A program made the translations under genes and the position numbers. A model generated the notes under the pieces. The model saw nothing but the letters and a program-made list of their open reading frames with translations. It was not told the DNA's origin and did not search any database. From Akebia trifoliata (Eukaryota; Streptophyta; Magnoliopsida; Ranunculales; Lardizabalaceae), in assembly GCA_017979445.1 (NCBI GenBank), contig CM030714.1:14689892-14753891 (forward strand): 64,000 nt of DNA. The letters run 5' to 3'. Shown here piece by piece: positions 46,901 through 59,300 of this stretch. Positions within the stretch are counted from its first letter, which is position 1. Each line of letters opens with the position of its first letter.

Positions 46901-48581
46901 ATTTACTTACAATACACCAATTCTTTTATAAAAAAAATAGTTGTTTATGTGTAGAATGGTGCGTTATAAGTAAAGATTGGTGTGTTAATAAAAATTCATA
47001 ACGAGATGATCCAAATAATCCCAACTTTCACCAATTAAATTAAGCGAAAACTAATAAAAATGTGCTCATTCAACCATGGCTTCTTGTTTTATCCACTGGT
47101 TTTGATTCTCAGAAATTTCAAAAAAAATCGAAAGGGTCTAAACCCATAGTCTCCTTGTTCGAGTGATCCAAATCTAACTAACACCGAATGGGTTACGAGT
47201 CTGATGTTTGAGATCAGAGTCACAAAAGAATTTTCTTGAAGGTTTAATCCATCGAAGAATTGTTGGAAGAAAGAGAAAAAATGTTAGGGTCCTGATGGGC
47301 AATACCTCATCGTCGTCTTCATCGTTAGATAAATCCAATCGATTTTTATGATGAAAATTGATAGACAGAGTCAGGGAGGAGTCAAAAAAGACAAAATTAT
47401 TTCACTTTCTCCTTATCTTCTTCGCTGCAACTCGCCCTCACCATGAGCAACCTTGCTGTCCTCATCATCAGATTGATGTTTCAACAACGAAAATGCTCAA
47501 CTGCAATAACAAAAACCATTTTCAAAGCTTCTAAAGTGCAGCAAATCGGCTGCAATATATGATTTCAAGAGGAACCATGGATAACGTATAAAGAGAGATG
47601 AGAAAAAATCGTTTACCTCTTCATGACAAGCAACATCAATGGCTGGTTTAAAACACTTTCAAATCTGATTTAAGAAGGTGATTTTCAATGAGATCTGTAG
47701 AAATCGTACTTTGAGTTAAAGAAAATCAAGAAGAGGATTTGAGTTCTTGATGGAGAGAATTGAGTGTGCCGAGAGGACCCATCACAGAACGAGAGAGAGA
47801 GAGAGAGAAACGTTCTTGCTGTTTTTCGTTTTTCAGCATGAGTGGAGAAGAAGATAGAAACAGCAGAAACGGATTTCTGCTAACGGCACACCAAGCGATT
47901 TTTTTTTTTTTTTTGCGATTTTTTCTGATTTTTTTTTCTTGGAATCCTCTCCTGATCACGAACAACATTAAAAAAGGAAATTTTTTTTTTCTTAGTGCAT
48001 CGCTCATAAATAATTTTTTTCTATAACTTGTCGTCTATGCCTAGTAACGTGCCAAAAAAATCATCCAAATTTTTTTTTTTTTTTAAATAATCATAACTCT
48101 CATCTCAATCACCATCATTCCATCCTAAATTTATGTCAATTTGAATCTTTCATTATTTAGGGTCATCCCCAAAATGACCCTAGATTGAACCAAAAAGAAA
48201 ATTGTATGCCAAATCCGAAATATCCAAAATTGTACCAAAGGGTACTAATAAAGGATAATACAGATAAAAAATAATCCAAATAAAAATGAATCAACACCCT
48301 TATTTTAGACCATTACCTTCTAGAAATCCTGCATGATTTTAAGGTCATTTCGAATGACCCTTGATGATCCATAAAAAAAAAATGCCAAAACAAAATATTC
48401 AACATCCAAACCAGTGCTCAATAATTGATCCAAAAAGAATGATAAAAAATAAATAAATAAAATAAAATAATCAAATAACTAAAAATAAAATAATTAAAAA
48501 AAACTAGGTCCTACTGGCAATGCTTCCCATACTTGGGGCTTTTCAAGTCTGATCCTCAAATGTCCCCAGTGGAGTCGCCAT
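43901..48581 (-). other. 5' internal region of the LTR element, no gag or RT
   Basis: 4.7 kb without recognisable retroelement genes. It contains a TGATCTCATCATTCACATAC-type short tandem repeat (45190-45285), a diverged direct repeat with CGTACTAGTACTACGTTGGC near 45769 and GCACTAGTACCACGTTGGC near 45975, two related blocks with ATTGATGTTGCGTTAG and ATTGATGTAGCGTTAG (46600 and 46770), and an inverted-repeat MITE at 46858-46995. A (GA)n tract lies at about 47793. Open frames such as 45548-45913 (+) have no known domain. Confidence 0.6.
46858..46995. mobile_element. MITE-like inverted repeat inside the LTR element
   Basis: AAAATTGACACATCAATTAT and TTACAATACACCAATTCTT are mirrored by GTAAAGATTGGTGTGTTAAT at the other end. 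It is the same motif family as the kinase-intron MITE at 15945-16085. Confidence 0.6.
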
Positions 48582-50278
48582 TGAAAGCGCCCTCGATCCG
48601 CGGGGTGCGCAGATCTGCTTTTGACCCTTGAGGTTTAAGAGTCGTCACCTAGTTATTACGGTCTAGGAATCGATCAATGACTCTAAATAGATAAAGAACA
48701 AATCTAGAACAGAAAAAACTGAATTCGGGGATCATGTTACGGGGTTGGAAGGTGTTAGGCACCAACCCCGCCCGGCCAAAGCAGGTCTCTACTAACTTCC
48801 CAAATAAATTACATTGCTAAAAACCTAGATAATAATAATATATATAAAAAATTATACCTTTCCGATAGTAAAGACTTTGTTCCCTCAGATCCGACAAAAA
48901 TTACTCCTTGTACCGTACTCCCTTGCTTCGTTCTGTCTCCGGATTTGATTTCTGATCTCCGAGGTAAGATATCTCCTTTTTTCGATCTAGATTCTTCAAG
49001 TTTGTTATGGGTTTTTGGGATATTTTTGGAGGGCTTTTAGATGTTCTTTAGGCTAAAATCGAAGGAGGGATGTTAGGTAAGGAGTTGGGACTCCAAAACT
49101 AGGGTTTATGGGAGGCTAGGGGGGCTTTTAGACCTACTTCTCTTAGGATTTATGACTTGATACGAAAATAGGGTGTGAGGACCCCTATTTATAGATTTTT
49201 TTAAGGGTTGATTTAGATAGAATTAGTGTTTAATTAGAAGTTTTAGGTAGAGTTGTATTTTAATTAGAATTATTTTAGGTAGAGTTGTATTTTAGTTAGA
49301 ACTCTATTAAATAGAGTTATTATTTAATTAGAACTCTATTAGGGGTTTTGACTTTTGGTATTATTTGATTGACTTTAAGATTTTGACTTTAGTCTTAATT
49401 GATTGATTTTAATATCTTGACTTTAGTCTTACTTTATTGACTTTAATTTTGACTTTAGTCTTACTTGATCGACTTTAATACCTTGACTTTAGTCTTGCTT
49501 GGTTGACTTTAATTTTTTGGAGAACCCCCATCTATTATATCTTTAATTCTTTAGACCCCCAAATGGAAGGGTCCTTGAAGAAATATCTTGGCAACCCTGA
49601 GAGCCTAATTGATCGATTTTTTTGGTTTAAAATTTTAAATTAATTTTATTAATATTTCACTTTAATTATTTAATATTTTATTTATTAATTTCGAAAATTT
49701 TAATTATAAAAATTATGAAATTATCGTTTTGCCCCGAGAGAGGACTTTTCACGTTTTAAGTCGGTTTTTGATGTTTTAAGATGTTTTAGAATCGATTTTT
49801 CGTGAGGAATTCGATGGGAATGTTGGTTTTTGTCATTTATAAAATTTTTTGTATGAAATGGTCATGAACTTTATGAGGGGCATTTTCGTAATTTTGTCAA
49901 ATTTTGTGAAAATTGGCGAAATGATTTATTTGATTTCTATTTATTGTTTTATGTGTTTGAGTGGGTTTTCCTAAGCGTAACGTAGCCTCTAGGCTTGTTT
50001 GATGTTAGGGGTATTTTGGTAATTTGATTATTTTTTTGTGATTTTTATCGTGAAGTTTCTTTTTGTCTGAAAAATGATGATTTCTATGTTTCTAAAATCA
50101 TATTTTCCTAGCGTAGCGTGGTGTCTACAGTTTTGTCAGTTCGAGATACCTCATCCGGATTTCTGAAACATATCTGATAACAAAATAAAGCATTGGAATA
50201 AACATCCATCATTGGGAACCGTTGCGATCGGGTTGACGAGTTGATTAATTAGGCGAGTGCAAAAATGGGGTGTCTACA
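48582..50278 (-). repeat. 5' LTR of the 11.6-kb element
   Basis: 1,697 bp, beginning TGAAAGCGCCCTCG and ending GGGGTGTCTACA. It lies only 39 bp from the last base of the bZIP gene's stop codon. The bZIP gene and this LTR are on the same strand, so transcription of the gene runs into the LTR. Confidence 0.94.
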
Positions 50279-50317
50279 AACATAACCTGAGTTATTTAAT
50301 TTGGATAAGAAGTTCTC

Positions 50318-53300
50318 TTATTTGATATTATTGGAAACCATTTCCTTCGCCCGTCCCACTTGTGCATTTTTCAGTTTCTCCTGTACGATGCAATGAACCC
50401 GTGTAAGTTCGACATATATAAAACAGACACAAGGCCATGTTGCATGCACTACCGTAATACTGCATGTCAAAACTCGATTGGTTAAAAACATAGACTTGCA
50501 TATTTTATCTCTGAATAGCAATCAAAGCCACAATCCTGACCGTGTACATGTGAAATCTAAGGGAAAGGATATGTATATATATATATCCATGAATATAGCA
50601 CAAATCTTGAAGATAAATCCTTACACTTGGGTTCATAATTTACACGGTTCAGATTTTGTGTGAACATATGTGTTTGCTTTCATGAGTCTACGGATCCCAA
50701 CCCATATATGTATATATATGGATTCCGTTAGACAACCAATGTTAAGGAGCCAACTCCTTTGTCCTATATAGGTTAGAAGTTTCAGATTGGATTGATTTTT
50801 TTGTGAGGATTATATGGTTGATTTTATATATATATATATATTTTAGGATGATCTCTACACTATAGAGATCATCCTCAAAAAAAAAATCAGCTCAATCTGA
50901 AACTTCTAACCCCATCAAAAGTGGTTTAGAATTTTGGACCGTCGATTTTTTACCGTTAACTTGTAAACCATTTTTAATGGGGTTAGAAGTTTCAGATTAA
51001 GCTGATTTTTTTGTGATGATGATCTCATCATCCTCACAAAAAAATCAGCCCAATTCAAAACTTTTAACCCATACTATATATATGGTCGTGTTCAGCAGCC
51101 AACGCATTTGTCCTGGATGGCTAAGAAGTTTCGGAATGAGTTGATTTTTTGTGAGAATGATCTCTACGGTGAGGAGTTCCTCATCACAAAAAATCATCCC
51201 AATTTGAAACTTTTAACCCCATCAAAAGTAAGTTTGAATAATGGACCATTGATTTTTTACCATTAATTTGTAAACCACTTTTGATGTGGTTAGAAGTTTC
51301 AGATTGGGCTGATTTTTTTTTTAGGATGATCTCCTCACCATAGACAACATCCTCAAAAAAAAAAAAAAAATCAGCCCAATCCAAAACTTTTAAGCCATAT
51401 AGGACGAATTTTGGCTCTCAACGTTGGCTTCCTAACGTTGACTACCAAATGCTACCTATATATATAGGTTGGGATCCATTGACTCCTAAGAATAACTCAT
51501 GATAAAACACATGATCCCAACCCTTTAAACACAAAATCCAATGGTTGAGATTTATGAGTATCTTGATAACACAAATCTCGACGATACTTATCCTGAGGAT
51601 AAATCTCCACCATTGGATTTTGCATTTGAATGGTTGGGATCATGTGTTTTTTGCATCCTATATATATATAATAAAATACAATTGCAGAGCCCGCTTTTAT
51701 GGGGGACAAACTTTCATCCATCTAGAATAAACATCCTATCCAACTAAAATTTTTGTGAGACCCATTTTATTGCCTTCTTCGCCCCTCTAACTGACCCACT
51801 TTATTGTTCTTGATCTTTTACCCTTTAACCTCAAATTTTTTTAAATAATATCCCTAATTTTTTTTGTTGTTGCAAAATTAACCCCCTTTATCCCAAAGGC
51901 AAGGAGGATGCCAATGGCATAGGCACGGGCGAACTTCAATATATATATAATAGTAAGGACATGAATTATTGTTTGGCGCACAAGTAAACAGATGTAAGGA
52001 AGATTTTAGAGTGAGCATCTTACATCTCTATACCTAAACTATATGCTCATAGAAAAAAATAGCTAGATTGGTGGGTATTTAGGTTATCCCTTGCCAAGGT
52101 AGTATGCCCTTATCTTCCACATTGAACTAGGAATACAATGTAACGTGTGTAGAAGAATAGAGTTTATTGAGATTCATAGACGATGATTACATATTTCATT
52201 GGGTATATATAAATTCAAAAGGCCCACCAATATGAAAAGACAATTAATCAATCCAATAATTGATGCAAATATAGGTCTTCAAGATATGTGATGAGATGCA
52301 CCATGACATTGATATAGTGTATTTGATACACATTATTATAATGCATACAATAACTTATCTCTATTAACCTCCCGCAATTGCATGATCCTACGAAAAAAAG
52401 AATATGCAACTGATTACATGGAACATTAGCCCTTGATGGTAGTCATTGCCTATTTGTAAAGTCCATCATTGTCGCATCCTGCTTGTTTTTTTTTAGCACA
52501 CAAATAAGGATTGTGTTGTTTAAATAGAAAAACTCTTATGAAAATATTTTAGATAAGAAGAAAATTGAGATTATGAGATATTAATTTGTGAAGTAGGAAG
52601 GTTTGTGGAAACATAGAGAAATGTAGGATTTTTATTGAAAAAATAATAATTAAAAGACTAGTGAAGGGAAAAAATGTGTTTGGTTTGATGATGGCAGTCA
52701 CGTCATTGCCGAAGAATAACTCACTAGAATCGTTAGTGTAAAGGGAAATAATTGCGTATTAATCTAAACCGTATACATGTCTGAACCGGTTAAGTCGTAC
52801 CAGACACAGATCAGCATACGGGGCGCTGCCCTACAAGTAGGGTAGGTCAGAGCAAAGACTTCCCTAGTCTGGCTAGCAGGGCAGCATAGCATTAAACAAG
52901 ACCAGGTCTGCCAAGCAAGGCAGGCCAGGTCATAGGGTAACCATAAGGCTGATGCATGCACATCAATCCCAGAGATCCCGGAAGAGATCTCTACAGTTTA
53001 GAACGATCAATCTAAGAGATCCCGATTAGGTAAACAACTCTGCAAAGTCAATAAATATCCCATGATTATAGCCTACAGAGGGGGAAATCCTATGAACAGC
53101 TAAGGGGGGATAAATAGCACTATTAAGGGAAATCTTTTTGGAGAGATTAGAGTCTAACTAGTTTTCTGAGACCATTCCTCGGATTCTCTAACTTGAGTAT
53201 CGGAGTAATTTTAGCAAGTACCATGCCACCGCATGGAGGGAGGTGCTAGGAACGACTTCGGATCAGTGCGGTGGGATTCATTAGAGCCGTTCACCAGATT

Positions 53301-56300
53301 CCGACCGCACAATTAGGTTCTGATACCATGTAGAAAGAATACTTTATTGATGATTCTCGGATGATGGTTACATGATCCATTGGGTGTATATGGATTCAAA
53401 AAACCAACCAATATGGAAAGGCAATTAATTAATTCAATAGCATTGATATTAAAAACGGATCCTAATTGATGCAATTCTAGATCTTCAAGAGATGCGATGA
53501 GATACACCATAGCTTTGATATAGTGTATCTCATGCACATTAGTATAACGCATAAATAACTTATCTCTATTACCCTCCTGCAATTGCATGATCCTTTGAAA
53601 AAGAAATATACAATTGATTACATGGAACATTAGCCATTGATCTCATGAAGAAGTTGATGATGCACAGCTCCAAACATCCAATCATACTTGATGGTGATCA
53701 CTGTATGTCTCTGAAGTTTATCATTGTCGCATCCCACTCCTTTTTGAGTCTGTCGGAGCTAGTGGTCCACTAGATTAGGTTCATCATAATATTTCAAAAG
53801 CACACAAGCAAGGATCATGTGATCTAATTAGAAGAACTCTAAATTGAAAAGATTATAGATAAAAAGAAAATTGCGAGCATGAGACATTAATTTATGAAGT
53901 AGGGAGGTTTGTCGAAACACTGAGAAAGGTAAGATCTTTATTGAAATAATAGTGAAAGGAAAAAATGTTTTAGATTCGATGATGGTTGTAGCGCCATCAT
54001 TGAAGAATGACACACTAAGATCGTGCTCTCAGAAGAACTTAGACATTAATACCATGTAGAAGAATACTTTATTGGTGATTCTTGGATGATAATTACATGA
54101 TCCATTGGGAGTATATAGATTCAAAAAATCCATTATAGCCGTTTAACATCTGAAAACTAGGGAAGTTTGTCTTTCAGATGCCAGTTCCATAATCAGAGGA
54201 GCAAGCAGAAAGGAAATCCCAGATTGAAAAAGAGGACTTCCTATCTAAGATGTTGGACCTACCCATGGAGAAAGGGTTTACGGTAATCAATGACCAGAAT
54301 ATTGATTCGGAACTTTTCTTTTAAAGGTTGGTCAACCAATGGGGACTGCTGACTATGGGGAAGGAAGGAATCCGACAAGAAAAAGACAAGAGGGGAGGGA
54401 TGAAGCTCTATGACCTTTCGACTATGGAAAGATAATTAATTAATTCAATAGCATCAATATTGAAAAAAGGATCCTAATTGATGCAAATCTAGATCTTCAA
54501 GATATGTGATGAGATACATCAGCGTTGATATAGTGTATCTCAAGCTCATTTTTTTTATAAGCAAAAAAAAATTAAGAAAGTGGAGATGGCCAACTAAAGA
54601 GGTTGCAAGAGCAAAAAACTAAGCAGTAGAAGAAAATCGTCAGAAGACACTCCTCTAAATCCTTGCAAAACCTTACACCAAAAGAAAATACAAGAGAGAA
54701 TCGATATAGACACAACTAAAATATCCATACCCTTCCCTTCAAAACACCAACTGTTACACTCTTTCCAAATCCCCCAACAAATTGCAAAAGGAACAAGCCT
54801 CCAAATCCCTCTCGTTGCATCAATGAAGAACCACCCACTTCACCCAAACTTGAAACAGAAACAAGACTAAAGCTGAGATCCACTACAAACAAGCACAAGA
54901 AAAATCCCAACACTATCGCATAAAGCACAGTGGAGAAGCACATGCTTAGGCGACTCCAAATCTCGCATACACATATAAACACTAGGCCCTTGAACTCCTC
55001 TTTTCATAACCTGATCTATAGTCAAAATCTTACGCAGCGAAGCACGCCAAATGAAAAAAACAACTTTCAAGGGAACCCCTTGACCCCAAACAACCCAAGC
55101 AGGGAAATAATGATTGTCAAAGTCCACCAAAGACTTGTAGAAGGAACTAACAGAGAAGGCCCTTGAACGACTACTAACCCATGAATACACATCTCTCGTC
55201 TCGGTTGTCAAAAGAATACCATCTAGACAATCCAAAATAATCACCACCCCATCCACCTCCTCTATCATTGACTTTTCTTCTAAACCCAAGATTCCAATCC
55301 TCCCCCCCCCCCCCCGCTTGGTTTACCAATGAGGCAATTGTATGATCATTTGAAAAATGAATATGCAATAAATTACATGGAACATTATCCCTTGATCTCA
55401 TGAAGAAGTTGATGATGGATGGCCTCAAACGACTGGTCATGCCTGGTGGTGGTCCTTGTCTATTTGTGAAGTCCATCACTGTCGCATCCAACTCATTTTT
55501 GAGTCTGTCGGAACCAGTGGCCCCCTAGATCAAGTCCGCTATGGTCTCTTCCAGAAGCATACGAATAAGGATCGTGCGATTTAAATAGAAGAATTCTCAT
55601 GAAAGATATTTTAGGCAAAAAGAAAATTGAGATCATGTGACATTAATTTGTGAAGTAGGGAGGTAGTAGAAACATAGAGAAAAGTAGGATTTTTATTGAA
55701 AATAAATTGAAACACTAATTAAGGGAAAAACTGTTTTAGGTTTGATGATGGCGGTGGTGCTATTGCCAAATAACAACACACCAAGACCATGCTCTCAGTA
55801 TAACTTAGGCTCTGATACCATGTAGAAAATACTTTATTAAAGATTCGTGGATAATTATTACATATCCATTGGGTATATATAGATATAAAAGGAAAGACAA
55901 TTAATGAATTCAATAGTATTGATATTGAAAAAGGATCCTACTTGAGGCAAATCAAGATCTTCAAGACATATCACGAGAGACACCATAGCATTGATATAAC
56001 GCATCTCATGCACATTATTAAATGCATGCAATAACTTATCTCTAATTGACATGAACTATCGGGAACTAATCCATGTAACTAAATCCTCAATCTAGCCATT
56101 TTTTCCTAATTGAATGTGGAATATATGAATAGACTAACTCGGCAAGGGATAAGCCCAAACACCCACCAATCTAGCCTTCTTTTTTCTGTGAACATACAGT
56201 TTAGGTATAGAGATGTAAGAGACTCACTCTTAAAGCTTTCTCATATCTGTTTACTTGTGTGCCAAACAATAATTCATGTACTTAAAGTTGTCTATGGATT

Positions 56301-59300
56301 GGGTTCATCTCAGTTTGGTACCAAATTGGTAATGATGTGAATAAGGAATTTATCATACCTGGAACCGATTGGATCGGTAATTTTTAAGTTTGAACCCAAT
56401 CCAATATAATATGTATTGTTCCAGATCTGATATGAAATAGCAGCATTTTCCCACAAACCCGATGACATTGAGAACTTTGGCCAAGTGGAGGCAATCAATA
56501 CTTTAAGGAGATAGCATTCAACACTTGCCTTGGTTTCTTCACCAACATAAAAAGATAAGCTTTTATGTAAAAAATTTTGTTTATTATTTTTTTGATAGGT
56601 AAAGAGCTATCGATTAGCAAGGTGAGAGTTCAAAAAAATAAGAGGTGAAGTTGGGTTTATTGTGTTTTGAACCTAGGACGTGAAAACAACACTCCACATG
56701 TGTTACCAACTTACTTAGGTTGGCATTTCTTGTTTAATTTTGTTTTGCAGCCCAATATATATTGAATTTGGTATGTCTTGCACATTCTAAGATTCAAAAA
56801 TAAAAGGTATGTGCTAAATTTATCTGATTAATTATAAAATTCTTTAGTTCATTATGATTTCAAGGTCCATCAATTTGGGATTTATGCCAATGCCAAACAA
56901 TTTGGATGAATATAATGGTTTTGTATGCCTACTAAATCTGTTGACTTAATCTTGATTACTCCTACAAAAATTTGCTCATAATTTCCAACACTTGCCACAC
57001 CATAGATGTCTCCTAGCTCTGCAAATGATTTGTTCACTTAACGAGCTACTATTGGATGGATTAATGGCTAGGTTATTTTACGAATTTGATGGTCAACCAT
57101 CACATCAAAAACTAAAGCCTAAACAAGGTTAAAGGTTATGAAAAGATCCATATATCAAGGGCTAGGGTTGTCTCATAGATACATAATAGAGGGATAAGGG
57201 AAGAGAAAATTACCACAAGTACAACATTTTTGCGACTCAGGCGATCTGAATTCTCTGTTAACTGATTTATTTTGGATCTAAGGGCCATATTCTCAGCATT
57301 CAGTGATTCAACTTTCTTGGTTAGTTCTTCACACTCAGCCTGGAAGAACAGAATGATGTAAAACATAAACCTTTTTTACTCAATAGACTGGTGTAAGGTT
57401 CAAACAGAGGCAGAGAAGGACAAAAGAATCAGTATATTCACTTGTTTCCTATACCTGTTTTCTCAACCTTGACCTTCTTGCAGATTCCCTGTTTGATTGT
57501 TTCCTCCTCTCCCTTTCATCCTAAGAAATAAGTGCAAAATAGAAAAAGATACGAAAAAAGAAAAGTCCCATTTTTAAATCAAAGCTGACAAAACCAAAAT
57601 AATAGGCTTCAATGGTTAAATGACAAGATTTAGCACAATCGAGAATGATTTCATCCTCTATTTCTGCAAACCAACAATTAATGCAAATACATAGCTTGAG
57701 CAGAAACTTAATGAAAACGATAACCTCAACATGCTAGCCTCCGATGAACCATGATGTTATACACTAAAAGCATTATATGTGCACACAAAAATAGAGGGGG
57801 GGTGGGGGAGACTTGGAATATGTTCCAATATGTGGTATAGCCATGTGCAACCCAACCAACACATATATGCCATGCTATGTAAACTATTACCCCCCACCCC
57901 AGCAGTCACTTTCTAATCAACTTAACAGGGAAATTTTAATACAATAATGAGTCTGCCTTTGTCATTTTTTTTTCTATTGGTTAAGAGAGGCCTTACAATG
58001 AAATCTTTTATGTTTTGGGATTAAATTCTGCATGTGATCAATTCAAAATGGTTTTTTGTTTTGATTTGAACTGGAAAGATACTGGAACAGAATGGAAGAA
58101 AAAGAAACATCCAGAATTTCTAAAGCTTGAGCATGAAGTACAAATATATTGGTACATGTATAAAGACAATTTCTTGAGTTGGTCTGCCACATACATTCCA
58201 ACTAGAGTTTGCCCATTCCGTAGGCACGGGCATTCGCTTTGGGGTTAAAGGGGGTAAAAGAGGATAAATAATAAAGTTAGAGGGCAATTATTGAGAAAGA
58301 AGTAAAAGAGGAAAGATGGTAAAATTATTGAAAAGGGAGGGGGAGAAGATAGGAAAGACAATAAAGTAGTGGACCCCACTCCACTTCACTATAGCTGGAT
58401 GTGACGTTTATCCCCCACAAAATTGTTGCTTAGTGGGACCCATCGTCTTGTTTTATTATATAGATTATGTTTCCAAATCCATTGATCCACTCAAAATTTA
58501 GTTAGGAAATTAGATATAGTGAAACCACAAATCCACGTACAGACTTGAAATTTCTAAATATTCGGCCGGTTCATTGAGTTAGTCATACTCCTTTCTTAAA
58601 TTTCTAAGATCAGTTAGCTCTCTACTCACATAGACAATTTGAACTAAAATTTGTAACAAAAACCAAACCATATTTTCTGTCACTCCAATGGTAAATGCCA
58701 CTTAGTAATCAAATATGGGTTAAAAACAAAAAACCGTGAATGAACCAACAGCTATTCCTACTCAAGTTGAGTGAGAAAAAATTAAGCAAAATCAAGAAAT
58801 ACTAAATGGCATAAGGAAGAGAAAGTAGTCAATAATAAAACAAAAACATTTGTGAGCTCTACCTGTATCCAGAGTTTGGAAGGCAAACCATCACGAACCG
58901 GCATTGTTGCACTGGGTGCAGGAGGGACAGTAGCTACAGTGGTCTTTGTTTTCCCACCCGAGGAACCACTGACCTCCAACACAGGGGTCATACTAGATGA
59001 AGACACCACCGTCCTGACCGATTTTCCTGCAAACACTAGTAGAAGCCACATTAAGCCCCCGAAGACCTACTGGAACTGAAATTTATGCCTTGAGGTTTCC
59101 AGGCAGGGCTTCTTAAAAATGTCTTGCGGGGCCTTTTAAGAAAGTGTAAAAGTTCATGATACATATAGATCATCTATTGAGGCTTTGAAATGGGTGAATT
59201 CTCATATCTCCATTTCCAAACCAAAACTAGGTGTAGCAGTCCAATACCCGAACCCTAATTGTTGACTCATAAATCAAAAACATAGTATATCACAAAGAAA

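Larger units (their letters stand above)
38664..50278 (-). mobile_element. 11.6-kb LTR element with integrase remnant (Tat/Ogre-like)
   Basis: The LTRs 38664-40392 and 48582-50278 have TG...CA ends and are flanked by AACAT on both sides (38659-38663 and 50279-50283). On the minus strand the element begins with the right LTR and then TGGCGACTCCACTGGGG, a primer site typical of the Tat/Ogre branch. It ends with AAAGAGGGGCATC before the left LTR, a polypurine tract. Between them only integrase is recognisable; gag, protease, reverse transcriptase and RNase H are missing, so the copy is non-autonomous. Two tandem-repeat arrays lie between integrase and the 3' LTR. The lineage assignment rests on LTR and primer style and on integrase type. 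Confidence 0.9.
52148..56045 (-). mobile_element. Tandem array of short TRIM-like retrotransposons
   Basis: Four LTR-like blocks (52148-52376, 53329-53571, 54055-54556 interrupted, 55821-56045) start TGTAGAA and share GATCCTAATTGATGCAA, TAGTGTATCTCATGCACATT and AACTTATCTCTA. They are separated by internal regions of about 0.4-0.5 kb sharing TACATGGAACATTA and GTCGCATCC. Internal regions end in TCTGATACCA next to the LTR, that is, a TGGTATCAGA primer site on the minus strand, and a purine tract (CAGGAGGG) lies at the other end. There is no coding sequence. The layout LTR-int-LTR-int-LTR-int-LTR is the tandem form known for TRIMs. Confidence 0.78.
50381..57213 (-). other. Last intron of the bZIP gene (~6.8 kb), filled with repeats
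   Basis: The donor follows the codon at 57214-57216 (GTG|GTAATT) and the acceptor is TACAG|GAGAAACTG at 50381. Both exons are phase 0. Known relatives have the EKLKNAQ segment directly after the zipper, which supports the assignment of the isolated last exon. Most of the intron is transposable-element DNA, listed separately. Confidence 0.75.

Noticed and set aside
47726..48026. Opposed 88-93-residue frames with GA-rich and T-run sequence
   Set aside because: Low-complexity GA and T tracts generate them; no domain or splice structure is supported.
58015..58248. 77-residue plus-strand frame in a bZIP intron
   Set aside because: It is antisense to the gene, has no known domain, and its end falls inside the Helitron.
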